DNA of 64,000 nt from Lumnitzera littorea (GCA_024138015.1 JAMXBB010000008.1:46421397-46485396); one strand, 5' to 3'; positions 45,222 through 57,174 are shown, numbered from the stretch's first letter. The notes: a model not told the origin generated them from the letters alone. A program made the numbers and translations.

Positions 45222-48200
45222 TGTACTATCCCATAAATTAGCAATCAAGACATGAATATCTGAGTATTACGACAAAACCTTGTCCTTGTACGATTAGGAT
45301 CAATAATTGATCTAGGACATTTAAGAAAGTAAATCGAGTAGGCTAATAGCTTATGAGAAACATGATAACCCTAATCAAGGAATCCTCATACATGTAGAAG
45401 TAAAAAATATAATAAAATATCAAGAATATAATCAAGATAATGAGAATTTGCTCCATATGAGACCCTAAAGTCGAGTTTAGGGCAATCGGACTTGAGTTTA
45501 GGGCAATCGTACCGAAATTTAGGGCTTTCGGGAATAGTTATCTGTTTAAACTCAATCTTTACGATTAAGATAGAAAAGTTAGTTAAAGTGATTTGGTGAA
45601 GTTGGATTTTGAAAATAATTACCCAAAATCTTGATTTTGCTCTTAGAAGTATGATTATTTAATATAATGTAAAAATGATCGGAGCCCCTAAAACCGAGCT
45701 TAGAAAGCGATGAAAACTTAGAAATAAGTTAATTAGGTAATAAAAGAAAATAATATAGCATAATATATTATATGAGTATATACGTATTTTTATGAGTATA
45801 CCCGATATATATAATAAATAAACTTGTAAATTAATCTAAAATTACACAATTATACACAATATGTGCTAAATTCATAAAAATAATTAGAGAATATCTTTTA
45901 AAAATAAAAGATATCTTAGAAACATGGTTATATGCATATAATTAATCATTACGTGTGTTACATATATAGTATATATATACACGTATATTAACATAACAAT
46001 TAAATATACTTAAATTATTCAAATATTACTAAAATTACACTAAAATTTAACCAAAACTTATCCAAATGATGTGAGAATAGCTAGAATCCACATGATACTT
46101 CAACAATAGCTGGAAATGATGACTCAAAAGTGAATCATCAACCATTTACCACCTCATACTTTTTGTTTTTCAAGAAAAAATGTTAAAATAAATTACTTAA
46201 TAATTAAGAAAAAAACCCAACCGACCCTAACTACTATAAATAAGACTCTCTTACAACAAATACACATTTAGGAACCTAAATTATAGAAAGAAAAAATCAA
46301 AAAGAAATCAAAGGAAAATAGGAAAAATTAGAACAAAAATAGAGCCAGGACCGAGTTAGGATAGTTCCTTGACCATCCGATGACCTGACGTGGAGCCTTG
46401 CCGCCACCCAGCAGAGCCACCACCGACTAGGCTGGCCAACAACCCCCCTCTGGCCAATGGTGATCGGAGTTCCGATAAACTCAAGTTCCGAGCTTTTGCT
46501 TAGTTTTTCTCTATTTTTGAAAAATTATTATATTAATTAGGAAAAATATGAAAAATTTAATTTCTAAGTTATTTTAGATGTACTTTCATTTCGTAAATTT
46601 ATTTAAAAAAATTAGGAATATTTCATATACTTGCTTAACAAATGTACTATTCATCTGAAATTTGAAATTCAAAATAAATACATTAAATGATGAATTCTAG
46701 CTCAAAATTTTTGTGTAAGATACTTATGATATATAGATAATTTCTATATAGACTGATTTTTTATTTGAATATTTTTAATATTTCTTGTATTTTTTGGCCT
46801 AAAAATAGCTTGAAATTAGGTTGAAAATGTTAAATAAATAGGATTTATGAAATTAAATAGTGAGATTGACCTATACTAATTTCTAATGAAGTATAATGAT
46901 GTTAAGAAAGGTTGAAAATAATTTTGTACAAAAAGAATCATATTTAGGTAATTAAGTGTAATTTAAGGATAAAATCGTAATTTCGAATATATAGGTGATA
47001 GATCGAAAGCTTGAAACCAAATACTAGCTGAATTCCACATATTTTAAGGAGTCTATAGAAATTTTCAAAGAATTATTTGGTAACCTAAGCTATTTATTAT
47101 GAATTTACGTAGTAAAATAGCGTAAATAACGAACCAATACCTAATTCTAGTAATAATATGTTAAAATATGATAAATAGTTGAATAAAAACTATCTATTTG
47201 TATACTGGTTAGATTGGATAAAAATTATATTTTTTAAATATATTTAATGATATTTTAATAATTGGGATACGTTATAGATGTATTAGGGTTAAATAATACC
47301 TATATTATGGGTTATATTGACAAATTAGGTAAAATATGATTTAATAATATAAATTATGTATAGTATGATAATATTTGATTAGATACGTATAATTGTGTTA
47401 AAAACTCGAATTACCCGTTAAAAGTCATCTCTATAAATTAAGACTTGTAATATGTGTCGTTAAGTCTATATAAGCCCAACGACACTATTTTTAGTAAAAT
47501 CAGATAAACTTAGGTAATATAACCTATATCTTTACAATATTACCAATTTACGTACTATTATAACTCTATTGTAATCGAAACATGATTTAAACGACTAAAA
47601 GTACGTTTTGATACAATTAAAATGATATATTATACTTAATAGTATAATTGTGTACATTATTAATACTTAATAATTTAACTTGACCAATATAATAAAACTA
47701 TATATTATTATATAGTGAAAATGATAATATACTTTATATATATATATAGCTGTTTTAGATAAGACCCTAATGTTTTCATAACCATTACGAAAATTGAATT
47801 TAGATTTTGTATATATAAGGTCTTCTAGTGATCAGATCGTTGACGACACGAGTTTTCCGAAGTAAGCGTCAGGATAAGTAAGTGGGATCAATGCTTTACC
47901 ACATTTTAGAATATTATTTCAGAAAATCTGGAGACTTTGATATGTATTGGCTTGTGATTGTAATTAGCTGTTTGTATGTATACAATGCTTGTGGTTGGAT
48001 TTTGATTTGCTATAATGGGAGCTAAGCTCCATGATATGATTGTTCTATGAATATTATTATTGAATTGTTTGAGCTTAGTTGATCACCCTAAAAAGATGAA
48101 CTAACTCAAACAGGGCTTAATATCTAATTTGATATGCATCGTAACCCACTAGGGGTAACGATTAGGATTCTCGGGCCAAACATGGACTCCCTTTGATGAG

Positions 48201-49006
48201 GATAGCTGAAATGGTTCTTTCCCCACCCTTAGTCGAACTAAGTGACAAGAGAGGAGGTCGTGGCAAGGTTGGGGTTGTAGTTTGAAGGTGATCATGGGAT
48301 GAGGGTGTTCTCCATTGCACAAGCCTTGGTTTGGTTTCGATTCGTGAGTATGTGACGTCAATCTCCTCAACTCGAATTAGAGCGAGTGAAATTTCTCTGA
48401 TCTCATGATGGACTGGATAACATTGTATGATGGAATTTGCTTGTACATACATTATATCTAACCAACTTGATTGAAAACCATGCTTGTGATGTGCTGAGTG
48501 CATACTTCTGTTTCCACCCCACTTATTGAGCAAGTTGTCACTCATTCTCCTATAGTTTGTTTTGTAGGTTCCCAATGGCTTATAAGTGCTTACCTAATAC
48601 TAGAACTCTAGTAAACTGGGATAGGGAGCGAGACACAACAAGAAATGGTTGGCTATTAGCCTTAGTGTTAACTTTTTATCTTTTAAGGAAAACTATACAA
48701 GACTCCTCAAAGGGTATAGTAGTTTTCAATATTTTGGTCTGTATATGAAACGACAGGTGCTTGTGGGATTTACGACTACTCTTTTATAAGGTCAAAATTT
48801 TAAGTTTATTATTACAAATTATTTCAAAGGATTGCTCCATAGGTTTATATCAAATAGGTATAGAATTGGATGCTTCAAAGGGGTAGAATCAAGTACGCCT
48901 GATGTGAATTAGGTCTAAGATAGCAGCTGTCAGGACAGTTTCTATCTTAGGATAGTTCACACGGTGGGACTATTACGACTTTACCTTTTCAGGGGGTGAT
49001 AGTATC
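45217..49006 (+). mobile_element. Long solo LTR (family L), 3780 bp, with CTATC/GTATC target duplication
   Basis: LTR 45222-49001 begins TGTACTATCCC and ends GGGGGTGATA (standard TGTCACGACCC...GGGTCGTGACA with transitions). The left flank CTATC and right flank GTATC differ by one base. The RNase H frame on both sides reconnects, which fixes both borders. A TATA box TATAAATA lies at 46235-46242, a GC-rich block at 46370-46480, and a donor-like GTAAGT (47878) and acceptor-like TTTTGTAG (ending 48567) follow. The large LTR size fits the Tekay/Del chromovirus group (inference). Minus-strand frames at 48149-48575 are shadows. Confidence 0.85.
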
Positions 49007-50321
49007 TGTTGCCCAAGGAGTTTGTGATCTACATCGATTATGAGTCCTTGAGGTATTTGATAAGCCAACCTAAATTATCTTAGAGATAAGCCAAATGGAT
49101 CGAGTTCATGGAAGGTTTTTCTTACGTTGTAAAATACAAGAATGGGAGAAACAATGTAGCGGCTAACGCCCTATCAGGACGACATGCCCTCCTAACCGAG
49201 TTGCAAGTAAAGCTACTTGGTTTTTTAACTATAAAGAATTTGTATACTGAGGATCCACACTTTAGTCCTATCTATGTTCGATGTGAGGAAAGGCAGACAT
49301 TGGATAACTATTACAGGGAAGATAGATACTTATTCAGGAGCAGGAGGCTATGTGTCCCGACCTGTTCCATTAGAGAATTGTTAGTAAGTGAGGCGTATGG
49401 AGGGGAATTGATAAGATACTTTGGCCAGTGTCGAACCCATGAGGTATTATCCTCCAAATTCTTTTGGCCAAGGGTGAAGAGAAATATCTACTCTGTACTG
49501 GAAAAGTGTGCGACTTACTAAAAGACGAAGAGTCGAGCTTAGCAAGGATACTACTAGCCTTTACCGACCTCAACTAAACTGTGGTCCGAGCTAAGTATGG
49601 ACTTCATGTTAGGATTATCGAGGATGTCCCCAGGGAAGGACTCCATCATGGTGGTTGACGAATGCTTTAGCAAGATGGCACATTTCGTGCTTTGTTTCAA
49701 AATTAACAATGCTTCGACTATCTCTTTTCTTTTCTTATAAGAAGTAATCAAGCTTCACAGAGTTCCTAGAACCACTGTTTTGGACTCAGACTTAAAGTTT
49801 ATGAGCTACTTCTGGAGGATGCTATGGACGAGAATGGGAACTAAGCTATCGTACAATACATTCTGCCATCCACAGACTAATGGGCAAATCGGTGTTGTCA
49901 ATAGAACTGTAGGAACTTTGCTGCGGGTTGCCATCAAATGAAACACGGTCGATTAGGATCTATGCCTGCTAATCATTGTGTTTGCCTATAATAGGACTAC
50001 CCATAGTGTAACAAACATGTCTCCATTTAAGGTCGCTTATGGGTTTAACCTTGAGCTTCCGATGGACTAAGCACCCTAATCAATGCCTGATGATGATTGG
50101 CCAGCTGATGAGAGAGTTCAGGCCATCAGAGCTATGCACTAGAAGGTTATAGAACAATTGAGCTAAGCTAATACTAAGTTCAGGAAGCGAAGTCGAGGAT
50201 AGAGGAAGAGAGAATTTTAGCCAAGTGATTCGGTCTAGATACATCTCAATAAGGAATGATTCTTAAACTTGAGGAAGAGAAAGTTGTCTCTTAGAGCCGA
50301 CAGACCTTTTAAAGTGTATAA
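49002..50321 (+). pseudogene. Gypsy RNase H to integrase, largely readable (G2-like)
   Basis: RNase H strand LPKEFVIYIDYESLRYL, then a 137-codon open frame at 49108-49521 with MEGFSYVVKYKNGRNNVAAN, the linker LTIKNLYTEDPHFSPIYVRC, and H2C2 parts ELIRYFGQCRTHEVL and KFFWPRVKRNIY...CATY. The integrase core has SMDFMLGLSRMSPGKDSIM (first Asp, about 49590), a second Asp near DSDLKFMSYFW (about 49788), and NRTTHSVTNMSPFKVAYGFN. The C-terminus ends RADRPFKVYN at 50321, where the sequence flips to a minus-strand gag. The linker wording matches the G2 element at 25049-25270 closely. Few stops, at Gln/Trp-like positions. Confidence 0.82.
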
Positions 50322-51071
50322 CTATCCCTTGATGGTATACTTTATATGGAATAAGTTCTCTCTTTAGTCTTCCTCGGAGTTCAGTAGGGAATTCAGTATT
50401 CCCCTCAACATTAAGGTCATCACTTCTCTCTAGTATACGTAAACATAGGTTTCCTCTACCTCCTTGACTTCAGCTTTACCAACATCCTTCTCTACATCAG
50501 TTTTGCTCTCGTCGGTACTATTCACTACATCTCCTTGGAGCACCATAGCACATTAGTTTAGACACTTAGCGGTCATGTGTCTAAAACCTAAGCATTTAAA
50601 GTACTTCACTTCACTGGTCTTCCATCTAAAGGTTTGTTCCTTCTCATATCTCCTTGGGGTTAGTTTACCTTCACTTTCGCTTAACTAGCCTACTTGACCT
50701 TACTAGCCTGCTTGGTTAGTATCAGGTCAGTCGTTTCTTTCCTTGGCTTGGGAGGCCCTCCTCAACTTGACATGAGTTGGTTGGCGTAGAGTTGGGGCTC
50801 CAAAAAATGTTTGCCTAGGTTAGCGTGAAGCATTTCTTCTATGTTTTTTGACCCTTCATGCTACCTTAGTTGCTTATTCTAGAGTATAAAACCTCTATAC
50901 TTCTACAATATTGGGAATCTTATATTTGAGTCTAGAAATGATCCTCGACATTGTGTGAGCCCCTAATTCATCTATGTTGGCTCGGATAATTAGAATCTGA
51001 AACTCTCTTACATAGTCATCAACATATTGGCCTCCTTGGTAAAGTTCCTGCAGCTTGACAAAGGTGTCCTG
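50322..51071 (-). pseudogene. Minus-strand gypsy gag/protease-linker fragment
   Basis: Matches 39183-39930 block by block in the minus sense: a GATGGTATACTT start, an acidic linker, a zinc knuckle near 50545-50600, and the gag core with a TTCCTGCAGCTTGACAAAGG-like stretch at 51045-51064. It is interrupted at 51072 by a G1 LTR in plus orientation. Its missing upstream half was not found. Confidence 0.75.
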
Positions 51072-51947
51072 TGATAGGAATTAGGCTACTAGGCCTTTTA
51101 CTCACAGTTGAGCTCGAAGATTGGAAAGGCTGGCAAGGCAGATCCTCTTGCTCTAGTCAACTCTTGCTGAAGCCAAATATCTCTTTGTCGAGTCACTCTG
51201 TATGCCAAGCTGAATGACCACTTATCTCTTTGAAGTGTGCAGAACTGTAGATTGCTAAGACAACAGCCAAACCATTCACGATTACTCACTTATACCCGAG
51301 CTGAATTACTTAGTGTTACCCTTGTTGAGAGATCAAGAGAGATAAACTCTAGACTGATCCTTAGCCACCCCTGCTCAGACAAGTAATCTGATTGTACACT
51401 TTTGTCTGCATCCTCTAATGGTCTCACCAATGTATCTTCGCTACGTATATAGGGTCACATATAGAATCTACCATACTAATTATTGCTTTTCTTGAATATT
51501 CATTTTTACTCTCTAGTATTCTTGTACATTACTTTTATGATAATGCCCTTTTTATCTTTTTCCTTTTAGGGAAGTTGCCCTAATTTTCTAGTATAAATAC
51601 CTCTTGTATTTATAGCTGTAAACATCAGATTATCATCAATACATTTGAATATTCTTCCTTACATAAACACTGTTTATTTACTCTCATTTCACTCTTATCC
51701 TAACCCTTAAGCAAGGTTAGGTGGCGAGTAATCTCACCAGACCAATTCGTGCATCGTATCGAGTTGTATTGTGAGTCCTTAGAATTTTCATTGGTGCATC
51801 ACATCCTTTGGAGCTGTTCATGGGTTTTGCTTACTTTGCATTCGCTTTTCATTCTTTCGTGCTTTCTCGATCATCTCTTTAAGCTTTCAGCAAGCTTGGA
51901 CCTATCCAGCGACCGGCCTTGTTTGTTTTAGGTCATAATCCACATCA
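51072..51947 (+). repeat. G1 LTR (5' position, second copy)
   Basis: 876 bp, TGATAGGAATTAGGC to TCCACATCA. TATA box TATAAATA at 51592-51599. It matches 41082-41960 throughout and is followed by PBS TGGTATCAGA at 51951. Confidence 0.88.
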
Positions 51948-52137
51948 TCTTGGTATCAGATTGAAGGTTTCGCTTGAGTTGTAGTTTATTACAAAGTCTT
52001 GTTTATACTTTGTTTTGTGTGTGTGAAATAGAGCAAGTTATTGTGTTTATTTAATTGCTATGCTTGTTAGTTGTTAATTTTTTGGTTGTAGAAGTGTTTG
52101 CTGAAACACTTATTGAATAGATTGAGCTTTGAATTTG

Positions 52138-53470
52138 CAAAGAAAATAACAGACCCAAGTGTAAATGTTGGTGCTAGAGATGACAACAATAGAGCTGCCC
52201 ACCATGGTCAATAGTTTCGAGGAACATTTAGGAGCACTGACGAGAGACTTAATGAGATAGTTAACCTCTTAGTAGATTTAACACAAGCTGTCCATATGTT
52301 CGCTTACCGACCAACTAAAGTCGTGCATGATACCCTACAAGCTACTCGACTAACGAGAGGTTAGAACCCAGCTTGACAAGTTCGAGGTAGAGGAGTAGGT
52401 AGGCGAGTAAGATGAATGATTAACTTGGGAAATTTGGAAGAAGAGGATGAGGAAGAGTATTGTGAAGGAAAAACAGCAAGTGTAAGCACCCGGAGCCTTT
52501 GACCACATGAAACTTTAGATTTTGAGTTTTAATGGATTTGGAAGTGTGAATGAATACTTAGAATGGGAAGAGAAGGTAGAGCATCTGTTTGATTATTATT
52601 AATATAAGGATTACAAGAAAGTAAGAGTTGTTGCTATTGAGTTCTCTAGATGTACCGCTATGTGGCGGAAGAATTTTCAAACTATGAGGAGATGAGAAGG
52701 TTACAGAGAAATTAATACTTGGCTTGAGATGAAGAGAATACTCAAAAATAGGTTTGTGTTGAATACTTACCTACAAGATACTTTTACTTGGCTTTAGGAG
52801 CCGAGACAAGGAGGCCGATCTGTTAACAAGTATATCTAAGAATTTTAAATGCTTATGATCTGTTGTGAAGTAGAGGAACCATTAACACGAACAATCTCTA
52901 GGTTCATTATTGGATTGAGAGGTGACGTTCAAGATATTGTGAAACTCCAACGATTCACCATAATGTATGAAGCTATTCGAATAGCTTAACAAGTGGAGAG
53001 GTAGAATAAAGGTTAAGTACTAAGTAGGTTGTCAACTAGTCGACTAGGATAGGGGAGTCACCGAGCTTAGTCAAGTATCGAGCCGATCAGGAAGGTAGAT
53101 ATATGAGTCGAGCAGAAGGGTTGACTTGACTGTGACATGCTGACCCGAACTTATGAGAAAGGGTAAGGATCTGGTAGGAAGACGAGTTAGATCTAGTGCT
53201 TCAAGTGTTAAGGTTTCGAACATATGGCTGCTTAATGTCCGAACCAAAGAATTATGGTCATTAAGGGAGACATCTCGAAGCTGGAAGTAGAGAGTACTAA
53301 TGAGGAACCTAAGGAGGAGAGCACAACTGAAAAAGAAGTTTCTTAAGAAAATGAACTCATTAAAGATGATGTGTTTGTCGAGGATATGGATCAGTTGGGC
53401 ATGGTTATCTAATGCATAATGAATACGGAACCCTTACGTAAGGAAGAGTAAAGAGAGAATTTGTTTCATG
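52138..53470 (+). pseudogene. G1 gag, second copy, start codon lost
   Basis: Aligned with the 42131 copy, the start is AAAATAACAGACCC where that copy has AAAATGACTGACCC, so the ATG is now ATA. Then LVDLTQAVHMFAYRPTK, an acidic segment, VFDYY-type core with VEFSRCTAMWRKNFQ (about 52640), RFIIGLRGDVQDIVKL, and a zinc knuckle at about 53198-53245 (CFKC replaced in part, HMAA, CPN with PNQRIMVIKG). Many stops. Confidence 0.75.
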
Positions 53471-53870
53471 CCACCTGTAAGGTAAATAATTAGGTATGTG
53501 CTCTCATTGTGGATAATCGTAGTTGCACCAATATGGCATCAGCCAATCTTATTACAAAATTGAAGTTGCCAACTATTGCACATTTAAGGCTGTATAAGTT
53601 GCACTGGTTGGGTGAGAAAGGAGCACTACATATCACTCGGTAAGTACTACTATCGATCATTATCGAAAATTACTTTGACTAGATTCTCTGTGATGTACTG
53701 CCCATGTGCACTTCTTATGTGTTACTAGGTAGACCGTGGTTGTTTGATAGGAGAGTTATCCATGATGGATACCCAAACACGTATACGTTCGAGAAGGATG
53801 GTAGGAAGATCATGCTGAATCCGATGCCACAAAGTGAAGTTAATAAATTTTAGGCTAAACTTGCTTGCGG
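53471..53870 (+). pseudogene. G1 protease, second copy
   Basis: Active-site strand reads ALIVDNRSCTNMAS, with D-N-R in place of the D-S-G kept at 43490, so it is inactive. The flap side, ILCDVLPMCTSYVLLGRPWL with FDRRVIHDGYPNTYTFEKDG, is complete. It ends in NPMPQSEVNKF. Confidence 0.8.
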
Positions 53871-54255
53871 ATTGAAGAAGACTCTAATGATGAGTAGAGT
53901 TGAGCTTTAAGAGGCCCTTAAAGCTGTTGTGCCGACCTTTATGTTGGTTAACCGACCATTAGAATTAAATGAGTGGGGTAAACTACCTTAAGAAGTAAAA
54001 GAGTTGCTAGATGAGTATGTTGATCTATTCTTAGAATAGTTATCTAAAGGACTACCCTTTATCCAAGGCATAGAACATTGCATTGACTTAGTATTTGGTA
54101 TTGCTCTACCGAATAAGTTAGCCTATTGGATGAGTCTTGAATAGACTTCTGAGCTCTAATGTCAAGTTAATGAATTACTGGAGAGAGGATATGTTAGGGA
54201 AAGTCTCAGCCCTTACACTATATCGGCGCTTTTAGTCCCAAAGGCCTTAGGAGGT
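53871..54255 (+). pseudogene. G1 pre-RT and first RT block, truncated
   Basis: Reads LLDEYVDLFLE, LSKGLPFIQGIEHCIDLV, ALPNKLAYWMSL, LLERGYVRESLSPYTISALL and VPKALGG, the start of gypsy reverse transcriptase. It ends at about 54255, where Tat integrase wording begins. RT blocks with the catalytic Asp pair, RNase H and integrase of this copy are missing. Confidence 0.78.
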
Positions 54256-54933
54256 CGGCAATACATCATCGTAGCCATTGACTGCTAAGTGGGTTAAGGT
54301 CGAAGCTGTAGCCAAAATCACCAAGAAGAGCATTAAGTTGTTCATTCGAAACAATATCCTCACTAGATTTGGGGTCCTTTATGCCCTCATCATGGATAAT
54401 AGGTATCGGTTTGATAACATTAAGTTTAGAGAATTCTACACCAAGCACCACATTACATTACACTTCACGTCGGTCGCTGACCCTTAATTGAATGGTTAAG
54501 TTGAAGCAACTAATTGGGTCATCCTTGAGAGTTTGAAGAAGTGGGTAGACAAAGCTTAAGACACTTGGGCAAATGAGCTATCGAATATCTTTTGGGGATA
54601 CAGGACCATGCATCACATATCTATAGGTGAAAACCCTTTTTCACCTGGCATTTGGGTCGGAGGTAGTCCTCCCCATCGAGTTAAAGCTTCTTAACATCTA
54701 GACTCAAAGTTTTAATCCTATTCTAAATGAGTCGCTACTATAGGCCAGTATTGATACTATAGAAGAAATTAGAGACCTTGCCACAGCTTGGGTAACTGCT
54801 TACTAGTATCAAGTAGGTAGATATTATGATCATAAGGTTAAACATAAAGAGTTCAAGGTCAGTAACCTAGTTTGCCGAAAGCTAGAAGCCATAGGCTCAT
54901 AGGAAGAACAAGGTAAGTTTGCCTTTAGTTAGG
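54256..54933 (+). pseudogene. Tat integrase, core
   Basis: Starts YIIVAIDC-stop-AKWVKVEAVAKI, where the Asp is the first catalytic residue. Then FIRNNILTRFGVLYALIMDN (second Asp), RFDNIKFREFYTKHHI, TNWVILESLKKWVD, and FWGYRTMHHISIGENPF. This is the Tat-type core, distinct from the chromovirus integrases elsewhere here. A stop falls where Asn-Gly-Gln is expected (PLN to P-stop-LNG). It is cut at 54933 by an Athila-like LTR and resumes at 56551. Confidence 0.8.
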
Positions 54934-56555
54934 TGATAAGTGTAAATTACTTTACACTTTCAAGACATGTTTAGGCATAGAATTGATCATAAATGTGATT
55001 TGATTCTTAAGTTTTGGGTACTTAATTGTATAAAATATTGATTTTAGGTAAATCATGAGCAAGGAGATAAATTATATAGAAGAACAACAATTTTCTAGTT
55101 AGTCATGGCTATGAGAAGAAGAAATCAGTGAAGTAGTATCAATCATGGGTGTGATAGTGAAGTAATGAAAAATCTAGCCCTGATCATGTCCTCAATCACA
55201 GTCGTGATTGGGGAAGTACTGATGATCCCCTTGCCAATTACGGTCATGATTGTATAGCAGGAAGATGATCATGGCCAGAGTCATGGGTGTGATGCAATTT
55301 AATAAAGTGACGAGGAGATCACCACATTCATTACGACCGTGATTGGTGAAGATAATTATGTTTTCAAGACTATCATGCCCTAAGTCACGGGCATGATGAA
55401 TAGGGCACAACTGTTCTTTCCAACCTTTTCACATGAACTAGTATGGGTAAAATGTCTGGTGGTTCCTTGAAGAGGTAGATTTGAGTCCTTTGATGGGGAG
55501 AATATAAAAGATACTATAACTGGTGGAGAAAAGACATCAACATCAATTTTTTTTTAGAGATCATTTTCAGAACACCAATTCACAACAAATACTTAATCAT
55601 CCATATTTGCATCAGTATGTTTTCACTTATAGTATAGTTGCCTAAGTATTGGATCATACATTTCCCAGAATGACTCGAGAGGGATGATGGGCTTTCATTT
55701 TTTGCTTGTTGTAAAGATATTTACATTGAAATTAAAATGGGGTTGTATTTCTTACTTGTCTCATGTTAATTTTATTGTTATTTCTACATTGTGTTGATAC
55801 ATTTTTTTTTTTTATCATATGTTAGTAGTATGTTAGGATTTGCTACATAACTTAGTATGATTAGGTGTATGGAATAGTAGTTTCTTGATATGTGTTAATT
55901 TCAATGAAATGTGTTTAATGAATTTAAGTGTGATATAGTGCAAGACATCGACTTAGGTTATATTTCAATAGAATATGTTGAGAGACAATTTTATTGAATA
56001 GATCTAGTTTATTGGAACAACTTACTCCTGATAATAGAGATATTATGAGGAAAGTTACTGCATTTTTAAGGGAATCAATACATTAACATGATATTAATGC
56101 AATCCAAGTTGGCTATTAATTAGGAAAAGATTCCAATAGATACAATTAGGATTAGAAGTAAGTAGTTTTGAGAAGAATACTTACATACTGTAATTAGCCA
56201 CAAATAATAAGTATTAGGATAACAAGTATTTTGGTAATATCATGATAAGTGATAAAGCAAGTCTGCATGTCAATTGTGTTGTTCACAATTGTTTCTATAA
56301 CCAATGAGTTAGTGGTATTAATTTTAGATTAGTGTAGTTTAGTTAACAAATTAGAGTCTTAATAATCGATCACTTAATAAATTGGACTACTAAATAATAG
56401 GAAGATTATTAAGTACTAGTGTTTGAGTCATTTTCCCAATAGAGATGACCTTATACTCATCAGTGCTATAAAACAATAGGTATACTTGCTTGTTGAACCG
56501 AGTTAAGGATAGAATATAAGTTTGTAATTTGTAAAACTTGAAAGCTCTAATTAGA
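54929..56555 (+). mobile_element. Athila-like solo LTR inside Tat integrase
   Basis: Starts TGATAAGTGTAAATTACTTT at 54934, preceded by TTAGG. The right border is best placed at 56550, followed by TTAGA, a one-mismatch target duplication. It shares the design of the LTR at 13946: palindromic GTCATGATTG-like words in U3, ATATAAAAG at about 55503, and an end with a TTTTCCCAATAGAGATGACC, ACTCATC and AATAGGTATACTTGCTTG pattern. Length about 1.6 kb. No internal region. The right border is a judgement from the resumed integrase frame. Confidence 0.7.
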
Positions 56556-56690
56556 GGCGATCATTGGGAAGACTCGGTCAGATTAAGAGAGAGCTTGGGG
56601 AATGGTGCATATAGATTAGAAAGATTAGATGGCAAACTCATCCCATGCACTTGGAATGCCTTAAGCTATACTTTGATTAATGTAAAAATC
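56551..56690 (+). pseudogene. Tat integrase, C-terminal end
   Basis: After the LTR the frame reads LRESLGNGAYRLERLDGKLI, then PCTWNALSYTL, the typical end of Tat integrase (GAYxLExLDG...PRTWNAxxL). It ends near 56680 and is followed by the untranslated region. Confidence 0.8.
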
Positions 56691-56813
56691 CCTTGTAAAT
56701 CTTTTTATGAATATTAATGAAAGTTCTATTTTGCACGAGTACTGTTTACTTTTTTCCTTCGGTTACTCACATACTAAGTCTTAGCCCTCAAAGGGTGAGT
56801 AGATACGCTTCTT

Positions 56814-57174
56814 GGGTAGGTCGGAATGTTACTGACTTAATGCCCCTCGAGTAAACTTAGCAAGGGGAAACATCCCTTACATAATTGAGGGATTCCCATT
56901 ATTAGGAAGGTCGGAATGATATCAACATGACTCCCCTTAAGTAATTTCAATAAGGGGAAACACCCTTTGCATAACTAAGGAACTCCTATTACCTGGGTAG
57001 GTCAGAATGCTAACGACCTGACCCCCTTAGGTAACCTTAGCAAGGGGAAGCTTCCCATGCACAACTAAGGAACTCCTACTACTAGGGCAGGTCAAAACAT
57101 TACTGACTTCGCCTCCATCAGGTAATCTTTACAAGGAGAAATACCCCTTGTACAATGGAGGCACTTCCTTATTA
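56814..57174 (+). repeat. Four tandem repeats, unit about 90 bp, in Tat 3' region
   Basis: Units start at 56814, 56904, 56995 and 57085 with GGGTAGGTCGGAATG-like words. Each contains GACTTGACCCCCTTAGGTAA-like, AGCAAGGGGAAA and AACTAAGGAACTCCTATTA. The period is 90-91 bp. Tandem repeats in this part of Tat/Ogre elements are known and can seed satellites. Confidence 0.88.

Noticed and set aside
48149..48575. Two overlapping minus-strand frames of 73 and 137 codons.
   Set aside because: They lie inside the solo LTR and are antisense to its transcript, with no domain. The matching regions of the other family-L LTRs do not keep the frame by eye.
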